DNA of 5,847 bases from Candidatus Solibacter sp. (GTDB lineage: Bacteria > Acidobacteriota > Terriglobia > Bryobacterales > Bryobacteraceae), in assembly GCA_017883345.1 (NCBI GenBank), contig JADGNT010000359.1, positions 1 to 5,847 of the forward strand. Reading direction: 5' to 3'. Position numbers and translations under genes: made by a program. Within the stretch, counting starts at the first letter, position 1. Each line of letters starts with the position of its first letter. The notes below the pieces were generated by a model that was given only the letters and a program-made list of their open reading frames with translations, made no database searches and was not told the DNA's origin. This document shows, piece by piece, positions 1-5,713 of this stretch.

Positions 1-89
1 CCGTGGCGGTGGTTCCGCCGGGCGCGACCGTGAGTTCGCCGTACCGGGCCACGCCCTTGAGCTGATCCGCGTCCTTTCCGCAACACCGG
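1..89. other. Unassigned window edge
   Basis: No gene can be assigned here. A - strand frame is open from about base 100 to base 1 (residues such as KDADQLKGVARYGELTVAPG), but it has no ATG; its only plausible start is a GTG at 52-50. A + strand frame ends at a TGA at 63-65 after about 20 residues. Both have GC-rich third positions, so composition does not decide between them. More upstream sequence would settle it. Confidence 0.2.
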
Positions 90-109
90 TATACAATGGT
101 TCAAGGGGG
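90..109 (+). promoter_or_regulatory. Possible -10 element and ribosome binding site of the DUF433 gene
   Basis: TACAAT at 92-97 (or TATACA at 90-95) resembles a -10 hexamer. AAGGGGG at 103-109 lies five bases before the ATG at 115 and is a good Shine-Dalgarno-like sequence. No -35 hexamer at normal spacing is visible; a TTGAGC at 57-62 is too far away. The ribosome site is the more secure part and supports the start at 115. Confidence 0.35.
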
Positions 110-114
110 CACAA

Positions 115-354
115 ATGCCGTCCGCCCATGATTCACTCCTTGAACGGATCACGATCGATTCCGACGTTCGGTTTGGGAAGCCGTGCATTCGCGGTCACCG
201 GATCACCGTTCAGGAGATTCTGGAGTGGCTCTCCAGTGGGGCATCCCAGCAGCAAATCCTGGCGGATTATCCCCAGATCGAACCGGATGACTTCCTTGCC
301 GTGTATGCTTACGCCGCCGAATTGGCGGCGGGGAGTAAAGTCTCCAGGGGATGA
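115..354 (+). CDS. DUF433 family protein, antitoxin-like
   Basis: A small 79-residue protein of the DUF433 family, which is commonly the antitoxin-like partner of DUF5615 PIN-like proteins. The family signature is clear: ITIDSDVRFGKPCIRG at about residues 12-27, then a helix-turn-helix-like part RITVQEILEWLSSGAS at 29-44, then ILADYPQIEPDDFLAVYAYAA at 48-68. The length is normal for the family. The ATG at 115 has a good Shine-Dalgarno match (AAGGGGG, 103-109). The stop overlaps the start of the next reading frame by ATGA (351-354), the usual translational coupling of such pairs. The expected partner is broken, so the protein may be an orphan. By family analogy it would bind DNA or neutralise the partner; that role is inference. 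The family call is secure. Confidence 0.9.
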   Translation: MPSAHDSLLERITIDSDVRFGKPCIRGHRITVQEILEWLSSGASQQQILADYPQIEPDDFLAVYAYAAELAAGSKVSRG

Positions 355-578
355 AGCTCGTCTTCGACGAAAGCCTGTCGCCGAGGTTGATTCTATTATT
401 GGGCGACCTTTTCCCCGAGTCCGAAAGCGCGCTCCGAAACGGGCTTGCTCGTACCGGCGATCGGGCTTCCTTTCCTGTTTTTCTACGGTTCCATGTGGTG
501 CGTGATGGCGTACGTGGTGGGCTACCTGGTGTTGGTAAGGATGCGCCGGTAGCGGCAGGGGGCGCGCTGAATCATTAG
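351..578 (+). pseudogene. DUF5615 PIN-like toxin, N-terminal remnant
   Basis: The first 39 codons match the DUF5615 PIN-like family: MKLVFDESLSPRL at residues 1-13 with the conserved early Asp (D6), LLGDLFPES at 16-24, and GLARTGDRA at 31-39. In intact members, about 110-120 residues long, the DRA motif leads into an aromatic-rich helix and then a second conserved acidic motif (typically TKDxDF). None of that is present. From about base 468 the frame reads through low-complexity residues to a stop at 576-578. The likely cause is recombination, because the DNA from about 463 on encodes a different protein in another frame (see the next entry). It overlaps the DUF433 gene by ATGA, so this was probably a two-gene toxin-antitoxin-like module. 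Without the second acidic motif it is unlikely to be an active nuclease. Confidence 0.75.
463..552 (+). pseudogene. C-terminal fragment of a small membrane protein
   Basis: Read in the frame starting at 463, the DNA encodes about 29 residues ending at a TAG at 550-552: GLPFLFFYGSMWCV followed by MAYVVGYLVLVRMRR. This is an aromatic and aliphatic transmembrane helix with a basic cytoplasmic tail, typical of a real membrane protein C-terminus. No start codon or N-terminal half is present; upstream bases belong to the DUF5615 remnant in a different frame. The pattern (a G-P-F-F-Y stretch, then W, then a hydrophobic run ending in basic residues) recalls small permease-associated proteins such as DUF3311, but that assignment is weak. 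It is best read as the 3' remainder of a gene joined to the toxin remnant by recombination. Confidence 0.5.
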
Positions 579-609
579 CGGCGGCGAGGTCCGACGACGA
601 CGCAGACCA

Positions 610-804
610 GAGCCCGAAGGGCGAAAGATGTTAGCCCACGGCGTAAGCCGTGGGGGGCCGACGGGGCCCATTGGGGAGCCCCGGAACGGGGCGTAAGAAG
701 GTACCGCCGCAAGCGCTCTTCCGCCCCGTCCCGGGGCTGGCCGATGCGGCGACTTGCTTCCCACGGCTTGCGCCGTGGGCTATTCTCTTTCGCCCTCCGG
801 GCTC
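610..804. repeat. Long nested inverted repeat (REP/MITE-like)
   Basis: The outer arms pair 610-627 with 787-804 (17 of 18 match) and 632-654 with 760-782 (22 of 23). The inner arms pair 677-697 with 718-738 (19 of 21). Each 23-base arm is itself a palindrome built on CCCACGG/CCGTGGG. The 7-bp sequence AGACCAG occurs at 604-610 and again at 824-830 and could be a target duplication. No transposase is present. The short reading frames across it are consequences of the palindrome. It fills most of the gene-free stretch 553-919; nothing else is recognisable there apart from a ten-codon frame at 895-927. Confidence 0.8.
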
Positions 805-919
805 GGCCCGCCGGCGAGCGAAGAGACCAGGAGACAGTAGTACAGACGAGTGCCAGACCGGCAAGCAAGTGGAAGCAGGGCATCCTCTGATAAGATGAGT
901 TCTCCGCGTCGTTGGCTCT

Positions 920-2227
920 ATGCCTGAAAAACGGTGGTTCTGGGCGACCCTGACGCTCTCCAGCATTACGATCGTCTCGGTGGTTCTGGCGGCTTGGGAA
1001 CTGGTCGAAAACCGGCTCTTCCGCTACGCCGACTACATCACGCTGCATTACCTCTACATCACGCGCGGTGTAGCCTCCTCGCTTCTTCTGGCCTTCTGGG
1101 CCGCCTGGTTTGTGCTCCACCAGCGCAGAAAAAGCGAGGCCGACCTGCGCCGCTCGCGCGACCTCTACCGCGGACTGCTGGAAGCCTTCCCCGGCGCGGT
1201 CATCCTCTATGATGCCGAACTGCGCGTCCTCGAATGGAACGCTCCCGCCGAACGCATGTACGGCTACACGCGCGACGAAATCCTGGGTGCGCGCCTGCCC
1301 ATCCTCCCCGCCGCGAAAACCGCCGAACTCGAGGACTTCCTGCGCCGCGTCCAGTCCGGTGTCCCCGTGCTCGATGTCGAGACCCTGCGCCAGCCCAGAG
1401 GCGGCGAGCCCTTCGAGGTGCAACTCAGCCTGCTGCCTTTCCGCGAAGGGCCCGGCCCTGTGAGTTTCCTCGAAGTCACCAGCGACATTCGCGAGCGCGT
1501 GCGCTGGCGCCGCCAGATGATCGAAATCGAAAAGCTCACCAGCATGGGGAAAATGGCCGCCGGCACCGCCCATCACTTGAATTCCCCGCTGGCCGCGCTG
1601 CTCATCCGCACGGAACTGATCCGCCAGCACTCCACCGGCGCCGCCTTCGATGCCGATCTGGCGCGCATCGAAGAGGGCCTCCACTTCTGCCGCCACTTCG
1701 TGCAGCGCCTGCTCGATTTCACCCGCGCCATGCCCCTGGAAAAGGCGCCGCAAGATCTCGCCACCGTAGTCGAATCCATCGCCGGCTTCTTCCAACCCGC
1801 TATCCTCTCGCGCCGCGCCAACCTGACGGTGGATACTTCCGAAGGCCGCGGCCAACTCGTCTTCGCCGACCGCAACCTGCTGGAAACCCTGCTGCTCACT
1901 CTCTTGAGCAATGCGCTGGACGCGGTCCCTCCCGGCGGCGAAATCCGCCTGCGCTGCCGCCGCCCTTCGCCCGGCACCGTCGGCTTCACCGTCAGCGATA
2001 ACGGATGCGGCATCAGCCCCGCCCACCTGGAACACGTCTTCGAACCCTTCTTCACCACCAAGGAGCCCGGCAAGGGTACCGGACTCGGCCTGGCCATTGC
2101 CCGCAACGTCGTCATGGAACACGGGGGCTCCATCGAAATCGAAAGCCGGCCCGGTGAGGGAACCACGGCCATCGTGGACCTGCCGCTGGCCGGCGTCCCG
2201 GAAGCTGTAGGGAGAGTCGCGCCATGA
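920..2227 (+). CDS. PAS-domain sensor histidine kinase
   Basis: Membrane sensor kinase of 435 residues that should phosphorylate the regulator encoded next. Order: transmembrane helix about 7-26, a short external loop, helix about 51-66, a PAS domain about 80-190 (NAPAERMYGYTRDEILG), a HisKA dimerisation helix about 205-270 and an HATPase_c domain about 310-428. The H-box is GTAHHLNSPLA with phospho-acceptor H218. The residue after it is His instead of the usual Glu. The ATP site is intact: N-box LLSNALDA (N331), G1 DNGCGIS (360-366), F-box EPFFTT (375-380), G2 GKGTGLGLA (384-392). The loop between the helices is only about 24 residues, so sensing probably rests on the membrane part or the PAS domain. 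ATG 920 is the first start after an in-frame stop at 896-898 and lacks a clear Shine-Dalgarno sequence. The stop overlaps the regulator start by ATGA. Confidence 0.93.
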   Translation: MPEKRWFWATLTLSSITIVSVVLAAWELVENRLFRYADYITLHYLYITRGVASSLLLAFWAAWFVLHQRRKSEADLRRSRDLYRGLLEAFPGAVILYDAELRVLEWNAPAERMYGYTRDEILGARLPILPAAKTAELEDFLRRVQSGVPVLDVETLRQPRGGEPFEVQLSLLPFREGPGPVSFLEVTSDIRERVRWRRQMIEIEKLTSMGKMAAGTAHHLNSPLAALLIRTELIRQHSTGAAFDADLARIEEGLHFCRHFVQRLLDFTRAMPLEKAPQDLATVVESIAGFFQPAILSRRANLTVDTSEGRGQLVFADRNLLETLLLTLLSNALDAVPPGGEIRLRCRRPSPGTVGFTVSDNGCGISPAHLEHVFEPFFTTKEPGKGTGLGLAIARNVVMEHGGSIEIESRPGEGTTAIVDLPLAGVPEAVGRVAP

Positions 2228-3597
2228 AAACCGCAATCGAATCGCAGGGCCCGTCGATCCTGGTGGTGGATGACGACCAGGCACTCGCCTCCACCCTCAA
2301 GGACTTCCTCACCCGTGAAGGCTACGGGGTGGAGGTCGCCCTCTCCGGCGCCGAAGCTCTGGCCATCCAGGCCGCGAATCCCCACATCGCCCTCGCCCTG
2401 GTGGACCTGGTCATGCCCGTCATGGGCGGCCTCGCCCTCACCGACGAGCTGCGCCGCCGCAATCCCGAGCTGACGGTCGTCATCATGACCGGCTACGCCA
2501 CCATCGAAACCGCCGTCGATGCCATCAAGCGCGGCGCCGAGGACTACGTCACCAAGCCTTTCGACTTCGAAGGCGTCCGCAAGAAACTGGGCCGCCTGAT
2601 GGAAGTGGTGGAACTGCGCGAGCGCGTGGCCCAGCTCGAAAAGAACCTGGAGCGCCACCCCTGCTTCGAGAACATCATCAGCATTTCAGCCTCGATGGAG
2701 CGCGTTTTGGAGCGCGCCCGCATGGCCGCCGGCACGGACGCCTCGGTACTCCTGCTGGGCGAAACCGGCACCGGCAAGGAGATGCTGGCGCGCGCCATCC
2801 ACGCCGCCAGCGGGCGCGCCCGCATGCCGTTCGTCGCCGTCAATAGCGGCGCGCTGCCGCGCGACCTGGTGGAGAGCGAACTTTTCGGCTTCCGCAAGGG
2901 CGCCTTCACCGGCGCCTATGCCGATGCGCCCGGCATCTTTTCCGCGGCGTCCGGCGGCACGGTCTTCCTCGACGAACTCGGCGAGATGCCGAAGGACGTG
3001 CAGGTCAAGCTGCTGCGCGTGCTGCAGGAAAAAGAACTGCGCCCCGTCGGGGGCACCCGCGCGGTTCCGGTGGACGTGCGCATTGTGGCCGCCACCAATC
3101 GCACGCTTGGCGAACTTCGCTCCACGCTGCTGCGCGAAGATCTTTACTTCCGGATTGCCACCATCGTGGTGGAAGTCCCGCCGCTGCGCACCAGGCCCGA
3201 GGACATCCTGGTGCTGTCGCAGCATTTCGCCGCGCGCCTCTCGCGCCGCTACGGCCGCGAGATTTCGCTCGGGCGCCCCGCCATCGAACTCCTCCTCGCT
3301 TATTCCTTCCCTGGGAATGTGCGCGAGCTGGAGAACCTCATGGAGAGCGTCGCCGCCGTCTCCACGGATAATCCCCAGAGCATCACCGATAAGGACCTCA
3401 AGCCCATACTGGTGGGCGGCGCTCCGCCCCCGTCCGCCCAACCCGGCCTGGGCGACTCGTTCTCCATGGAACAGATGGAGCGCCTCACCATCCAGCAGGC
3501 GCTACGCGTTTCCGCCGGCAATCGCACCAAGGCCGCCGGGCTGCTCGGCATCTCCCGCGACACGCTCTATCGCAAGCTCCGCCAATATCAGATCTAG
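2224..3597 (+). CDS. Sigma-54-dependent response regulator, NtrC family
   Basis: Transcription activator of 457 residues, typical length for the family. The receiver domain covers 11-125, with acidic pocket D16-D18, phospho-acceptor D61 (LVDLVMP), T89 and K111. The AAA+ domain covers about 148-378: Walker A GETGTGKE (179-186), the sigma-54 contact loop GAFTGA (226-231), Walker [12 protein letters not shown] (244-254), arginine-finger region LREDLYFR (303-310), sensor [11 protein letters not shown] (363-371). A Fis-type helix-turn-helix is C-terminal (about 425-454, [20 protein letters not shown]). The intact GAFTGA loop means it should remodel RpoN-polymerase rather than act on sigma-70. It overlaps the kinase stop by four bases, with GGGAG at 2210-2214 as a likely ribosome site, so the two genes are translationally coupled. 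A perfect palindrome begins on the base after its stop codon and is a candidate binding site. Confidence 0.96.
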   Translation: MKTAIESQGPSILVVDDDQALASTLKDFLTREGYGVEVALSGAEALAIQAANPHIALALVDLVMPVMGGLALTDELRRRNPELTVVIMTGYATIETAVDAIKRGAEDYVTKPFDFEGVRKKLGRLMEVVELRERVAQLEKNLERHPCFENIISISASMERVLERARMAAGTDASVLLLGETGTGKEMLARAIHAASGRARMPFVAVNSGALPRDLVESELFGFRKGAFTGAYADAPGIFSAASGGTVFLDELGEMPKDVQVKLLRVLQEKELRPVGGTRAVPVDVRIVAATNRTLGELRSTLLREDLYFRIATIVVEVPPLRTRPEDILVLSQHFAARLSRRYGREISLGRPAIELLLAYSFPGNVRELENLMESVAAVSTDNPQSITDKDLKPILVGGAPPPSAQPGLGDSFSMEQMERLTIQQALRVSAGNRTKAAGLLGISRDTLYRKLRQYQI

Positions 3598-3616
3598 GTG
3601 TCCGAAAATCGGACAC
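3598..3616. promoter_or_regulatory. Perfect palindrome, candidate enhancer (operator) site
   Basis: GTGTCCGAAAATCGGACAC consists of two perfect 8-base arms around AAA, starting immediately after the regulator stop codon. A dyad of this size suits a dimeric Fis-type helix-turn-helix protein such as the neighbouring regulator. It lies about 80 bases upstream of a candidate -24/-12 promoter, a normal enhancer distance. It could instead form an RNA hairpin acting as part of a terminator. Binding is inference. Confidence 0.5.
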
Positions 3617-3633
3617 CGTCGCTTTTTGCGACG
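3617..3633 (+). other. Second short hairpin
   Basis: CGTCGC and GCGACG form a perfect 6-bp stem around five T. It abuts the upstream palindrome without a spacer. There is no T-run after it, so it is not a standard intrinsic terminator. The T5 loop lies seven bases after the first dyad, so the two structures together could slow or end transcription from the kinase/regulator genes. Confidence 0.4.
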
Positions 3634-3650
3634 CGGGGAAAACAAGTTTC

Positions 3651-3677
3651 GCGCAAAGAGCGCCAAGGGCGCAAAGA
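3651..3677. repeat. Three-copy 9-bp tandem repeat
   Basis: Three consecutive 9-base units: GCGCAAAGA, GCGCCAAGG, GCGCAAAGA. The first and third are identical. Similar runs of GCGCAAAGA-type units are, in my recollection, frequent in intergenic DNA of several bacterial phyla. In the upstream extension of the cytochrome frame they would read RKERQGRKE, which looks like non-coding DNA read through. Confidence 0.6.
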
Positions 3678-3695
3678 AAAACCACGGTATTCCTT

Positions 3696-3711
3696 TGGCG
3701 CTCGGCGTGCA
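3696..3711 (+). promoter_or_regulatory. Candidate sigma-54 (-24/-12) promoter of the cytochrome gene
   Basis: TGGCGCTCGGCGTGCA matches the consensus TGGCACG-N4-TTGCA at 9 of 12 defined positions. The essential GG (3697-3698) and GC (3709-3710) are separated by exactly ten bases. It lies downstream of the palindrome and next to a gene for a sigma-54 activator. The predicted start, about 12 bases after the GC, falls at or just before the cytochrome ATG (3724), implying a leaderless or nearly leaderless message. GC-rich DNA produces chance matches, so confidence is moderate at best. Confidence 0.35.
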
Positions 3712-3723
3712 AGCCCCCTGCGC

Positions 3724-4947
3724 ATGGCCGCGATCAGTAAACCCACGCAGGTTCTGCTCTGGATTCTTGCGGCAGGCGCCGCAATCGCTCTGCTGGTAGT
3801 GATTGTCATCGGCGGGCATCCGTCCTCCGGTCCGCAACATGCCACCTACCTGACCGGTTCCCCCGAAAAGGGAGCCGCCCTTTTCTACGGGAAGAAGCAC
3901 TGCTCCATCTGCCATGCCGTCAACGGATCCGGCGGACGCGTTGCGCCCGATCTCGGCGCCACCCGTCCCGGCACGCCCGCCATGGGTTGGCTGGTCACGG
4001 TGATCTGGAACCACATGCCCGGCATGTGGCGTCAGATGCACGGCGAGAAGTTGCAGTTGAACCAGGAGGAGATGGCGCACCTCCTCGCCTTCCTCTACCA
4101 GGCGGGCTCCGCGGACAAACCGGGCGATCCGGCGGCAGGCCAAAAGGTCTTCGATGCCAAGGGCTGCGTGCGCTGCCACGCGGTGCGCTCCACCGGCGCC
4201 ACGACCGCCCCGGACCTGGGGCGCATCGCGGTCGCGGGCGACCGCCTGGCCTGGATGCACGCCATGTGGAACCACGCGCAGTACATGATTGAGCCGGTCA
4301 CGAAGGAACTCGGCGCCTGGCCCCAGTTCACCGGCGTCGAGATGAACGATCTGGTGGCCTATGTCAACGGCGGCCCGTCCCCCACGATTCAGGAAGACGG
4401 CGATCTCCGCGGCAGTGCGGAGCACGGTTGGGGAGTCTTCCAGGCCAAGTGCATCCAATGCCATTCCGTGCGCGGCAAAGGCGGCAAGATCGGTCCCGAA
4501 CTGGGCCCCGACCACGAACTCCCGCGCACCTCCGCGCAGTTCGCGGCGGTGCTCTGGAATCACGCTCCCGCCATGCTCAAGCATGTCCGTGAAGCCCGCA
4601 TGGCCCCCCCCACGCTACAGGGCGAGGAGATCACGGACGTCCTCCGCTTCCTCGCCAGTCTGCGCTATTTCGAACCCACGGGTTCGCCCTTCCTCGGCGA
4701 ACGTGTCTTCGCCGAGCGCGGCTGCGCGAGTTGCCACGGCCCCAGCGCCGAGGGTACGCGCAACGCACCCAAATTGCGCGCCGGCGCCGATGCCTTCACC
4801 ATGGTCTCTTTCGCCACCGCGCTGTGGAGCCACGGCCCCGCCATGAACACGCGCGCCGAAAAGCTCGGCGTCCCGTGGCCCAACCTGGAGCCGGGCGATG
4901 TCGGCGAGCTGATCAGCTTCCTCAACGATCCGGGGCGGAAGAAGTGA
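3724..4947 (+). CDS. Membrane-anchored tetraheme cytochrome c with four tandem monoheme domains
   Basis: Predicted periplasmic electron-transfer protein of 407 residues with an uncleaved N-terminal anchor (helix about 9-31, no obvious signal peptidase site). Four heme-binding CXXCH motifs are present: CSICH (60-64), CVRCH (148-152), CIQCH (243-247), CASCH (334-338). Each lies in a unit of about 90 residues. Each unit repeats W-N/S-H-x-x-x-M 40-41 residues after the first Cys, giving likely Met ligands M101, M188, M284 and M374. Each unit ends with a helix such as MAHLLAFLY or VGELISFL. The frame is open back to a GTG at 3598, but the extra 42 residues would come from the palindrome and tandem repeat, so I chose the ATG directly before the membrane helix. 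There is no Shine-Dalgarno sequence. The redox partner is unknown. A role under control of the upstream two-component system is inferred from position. Confidence 0.9.
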   Translation: MAAISKPTQVLLWILAAGAAIALLVVIVIGGHPSSGPQHATYLTGSPEKGAALFYGKKHCSICHAVNGSGGRVAPDLGATRPGTPAMGWLVTVIWNHMPGMWRQMHGEKLQLNQEEMAHLLAFLYQAGSADKPGDPAAGQKVFDAKGCVRCHAVRSTGATTAPDLGRIAVAGDRLAWMHAMWNHAQYMIEPVTKELGAWPQFTGVEMNDLVAYVNGGPSPTIQEDGDLRGSAEHGWGVFQAKCIQCHSVRGKGGKIGPELGPDHELPRTSAQFAAVLWNHAPAMLKHVREARMAPPTLQGEEITDVLRFLASLRYFEPTGSPFLGERVFAERGCASCHGPSAEGTRNAPKLRAGADAFTMVSFATALWSHGPAMNTRAEKLGVPWPNLEPGDVGELISFLNDPGRKK

Positions 4948-4949
4948 AA

Positions 4950-5022
4950 GTGGGGCAGGCCCTTTGGCCTGCCAAGCTTTTCTTCGATTTGGGAAGCCGG
5001 CAGGCGAAACCGCCTGCCCCAC
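4950..5022. repeat. Double-hairpin intergenic repeat with inverted ends
   Basis: The outer ends GTGGGGCAGGC (4950-4960) and GCCTGCCCCAC (5012-5022) are perfect 11-bp inverted repeats. Inside, each end forms its own hairpin: GGCAGGCC/GGCCTGCC (4954-4973, loop CTTT) and GGCAGGCG/CGCCTGCC (4999-5018, loop AAAC). It sits between convergent genes. Elements of this look (GTGGGGCAGGC... with mirrored end) are dispersed repeats in my recollection; copy number cannot be seen here. Confidence 0.75.
4954..4985 (+). terminator. Probable transcription terminator of the cytochrome gene
   Basis: A perfect 8-bp GC-rich stem with a 4-base loop (4954-4973) begins six bases after the cytochrome stop codon and is followed by AAGCTTTTCTTC, a moderate T-rich tract. 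The tract is interrupted, so termination may be partial. It is the left hairpin of the repeat element at 4950-5022. Confidence 0.5.
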
Positions 5023-5085
5023 CAAGAGCCGCCAAACCGCCACACGCGGATGACTCCGGCCGGACCCTCTGTCTCCTCTAGCGAC

Positions 5086-5712
5086 CTACCGCCGCCGGAC
5101 GCTGACCACCCACACGCCGCCCGCGTCGATGCGCTTTTTCACTTCCAGGAACTCGCCGTTGCGCACCGTTGGGACGGTGCGTTCCTCCACCAGGGCCGCC
5201 GCCGCATAATCCGCGGCGGCCATGGGCAACGAAACGCTCGCGTCGGCTGCCGCCTTCTGGTGATTGAAGACCAATACCACCCGATCCAACCCGCTCTCCA
5301 GCGTCCGCACTTCCACCTTGCCGCCTGAGACGGGCAACGACACCCCGGCCCACTTCAGCAGTCCCGCGTAGAATCGCTCCGTCTCGCGCGACGCCGCCGT
5401 CTCGTAAGCCGCGCTCACGTAGGACCCCAGCATCAAGGTCTTGCCCCTCCCAAAGGAGGACGCAATCGCCGCCGGCGCATCGCCAGCGAAGCGCGCCACC
5501 ACGCGAGCGTCACTTGATAACGGCTCCAGCGTCTCCTCATACCAGCGCGCCGGAAGTTGCTCGCCCAACGCCATTCCGGGCCACGCTCCATCCGTCCAGC
5601 GCAGCGACGTGCGCCCGCGATCGCCGGTTTCGACCGCCGTCTCGCGGCAGCCCATGACTTCCCACAAGCCCATCCCCGGAATGCGCTCGCTGGCTGCCCC
5701 GCTCTCCCCCAC
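5086..5712 (-). pseudogene. Beta-galactosidase (GH42-like) C-terminal fragment, 5' truncated
   Basis: About 208 residues resembling the trimerisation and C-terminal beta-sandwich domains of GH42-type beta-galactosidases. Recognisable parts, counted from the GTG at 5712: SERIPGMGLWEVMGCRE at about 9-25, ASSFGRGKTLMLGSY near 85-99, RFYAGLLKWAGVSLPV near 111-126, and VEVRTLESGLDRVVLVFNH near 131-149. The family is normally about 650-700 residues. The whole catalytic barrel with its two catalytic glutamates is missing. Upstream, the frame meets a TAG at 5733-5731, and no credible ATG or ribosome site precedes the conserved part. Family resemblance seems to stop at about 5704-5710. It therefore looks like a remnant left by a rearrangement, convergent with the cytochrome gene. 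The fragment cannot hydrolyse sugars; expression is doubtful. A small accessory protein in its own right is the weaker alternative. Confidence 0.7.
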
Positions 5713-5713
5713 C

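Noticed and set aside
650..898. An 82-codon + frame inside the inverted repeat
   Set aside because: Pro/Arg/Gly-rich translation of a palindrome; such frames arise from the repeat and have no ribosome site.
575..2284. A 569-codon open frame on the - strand across the kinase gene and the palindrome
   Set aside because: It is antisense to a gene with all kinase motifs, has a Gly/Ala/Glu/Gln-rich composition typical of a GC-rich shadow frame, and shows no recognisable domain.
1573..2658. A 361-codon - strand frame across the end of the kinase and the start of the regulator
   Set aside because: It is the antisense shadow of two well-supported genes and has no domain motifs.
3598..3677. CRISPR-like array
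   Set aside because: The repeats are only 9 bases long, contiguous and without spacers, and there are no cas genes in the window.
3598..3723. N-terminal extension of the cytochrome from the GTG at 3598
   Set aside because: The extension is encoded by a palindrome, a hairpin and a tandem repeat, lacks a ribosome site, and puts 42 basic residues in front of an ordinary membrane anchor.
3502..4584. A 360-codon - strand frame across the cytochrome gene
   Set aside because: The + strand has four CXXCH motifs and a membrane anchor; the - frame is rich in His, Arg and Gly and matches nothing I recognise.
5681..5713. ATG at 5681 as the start of the + frame that leaves the window
   Set aside because: Bases 5681-5704 are conserved coding sequence of the - strand beta-galactosidase fragment, so this start would be accidental; a start at 5714 or a truncated gene is more likely.
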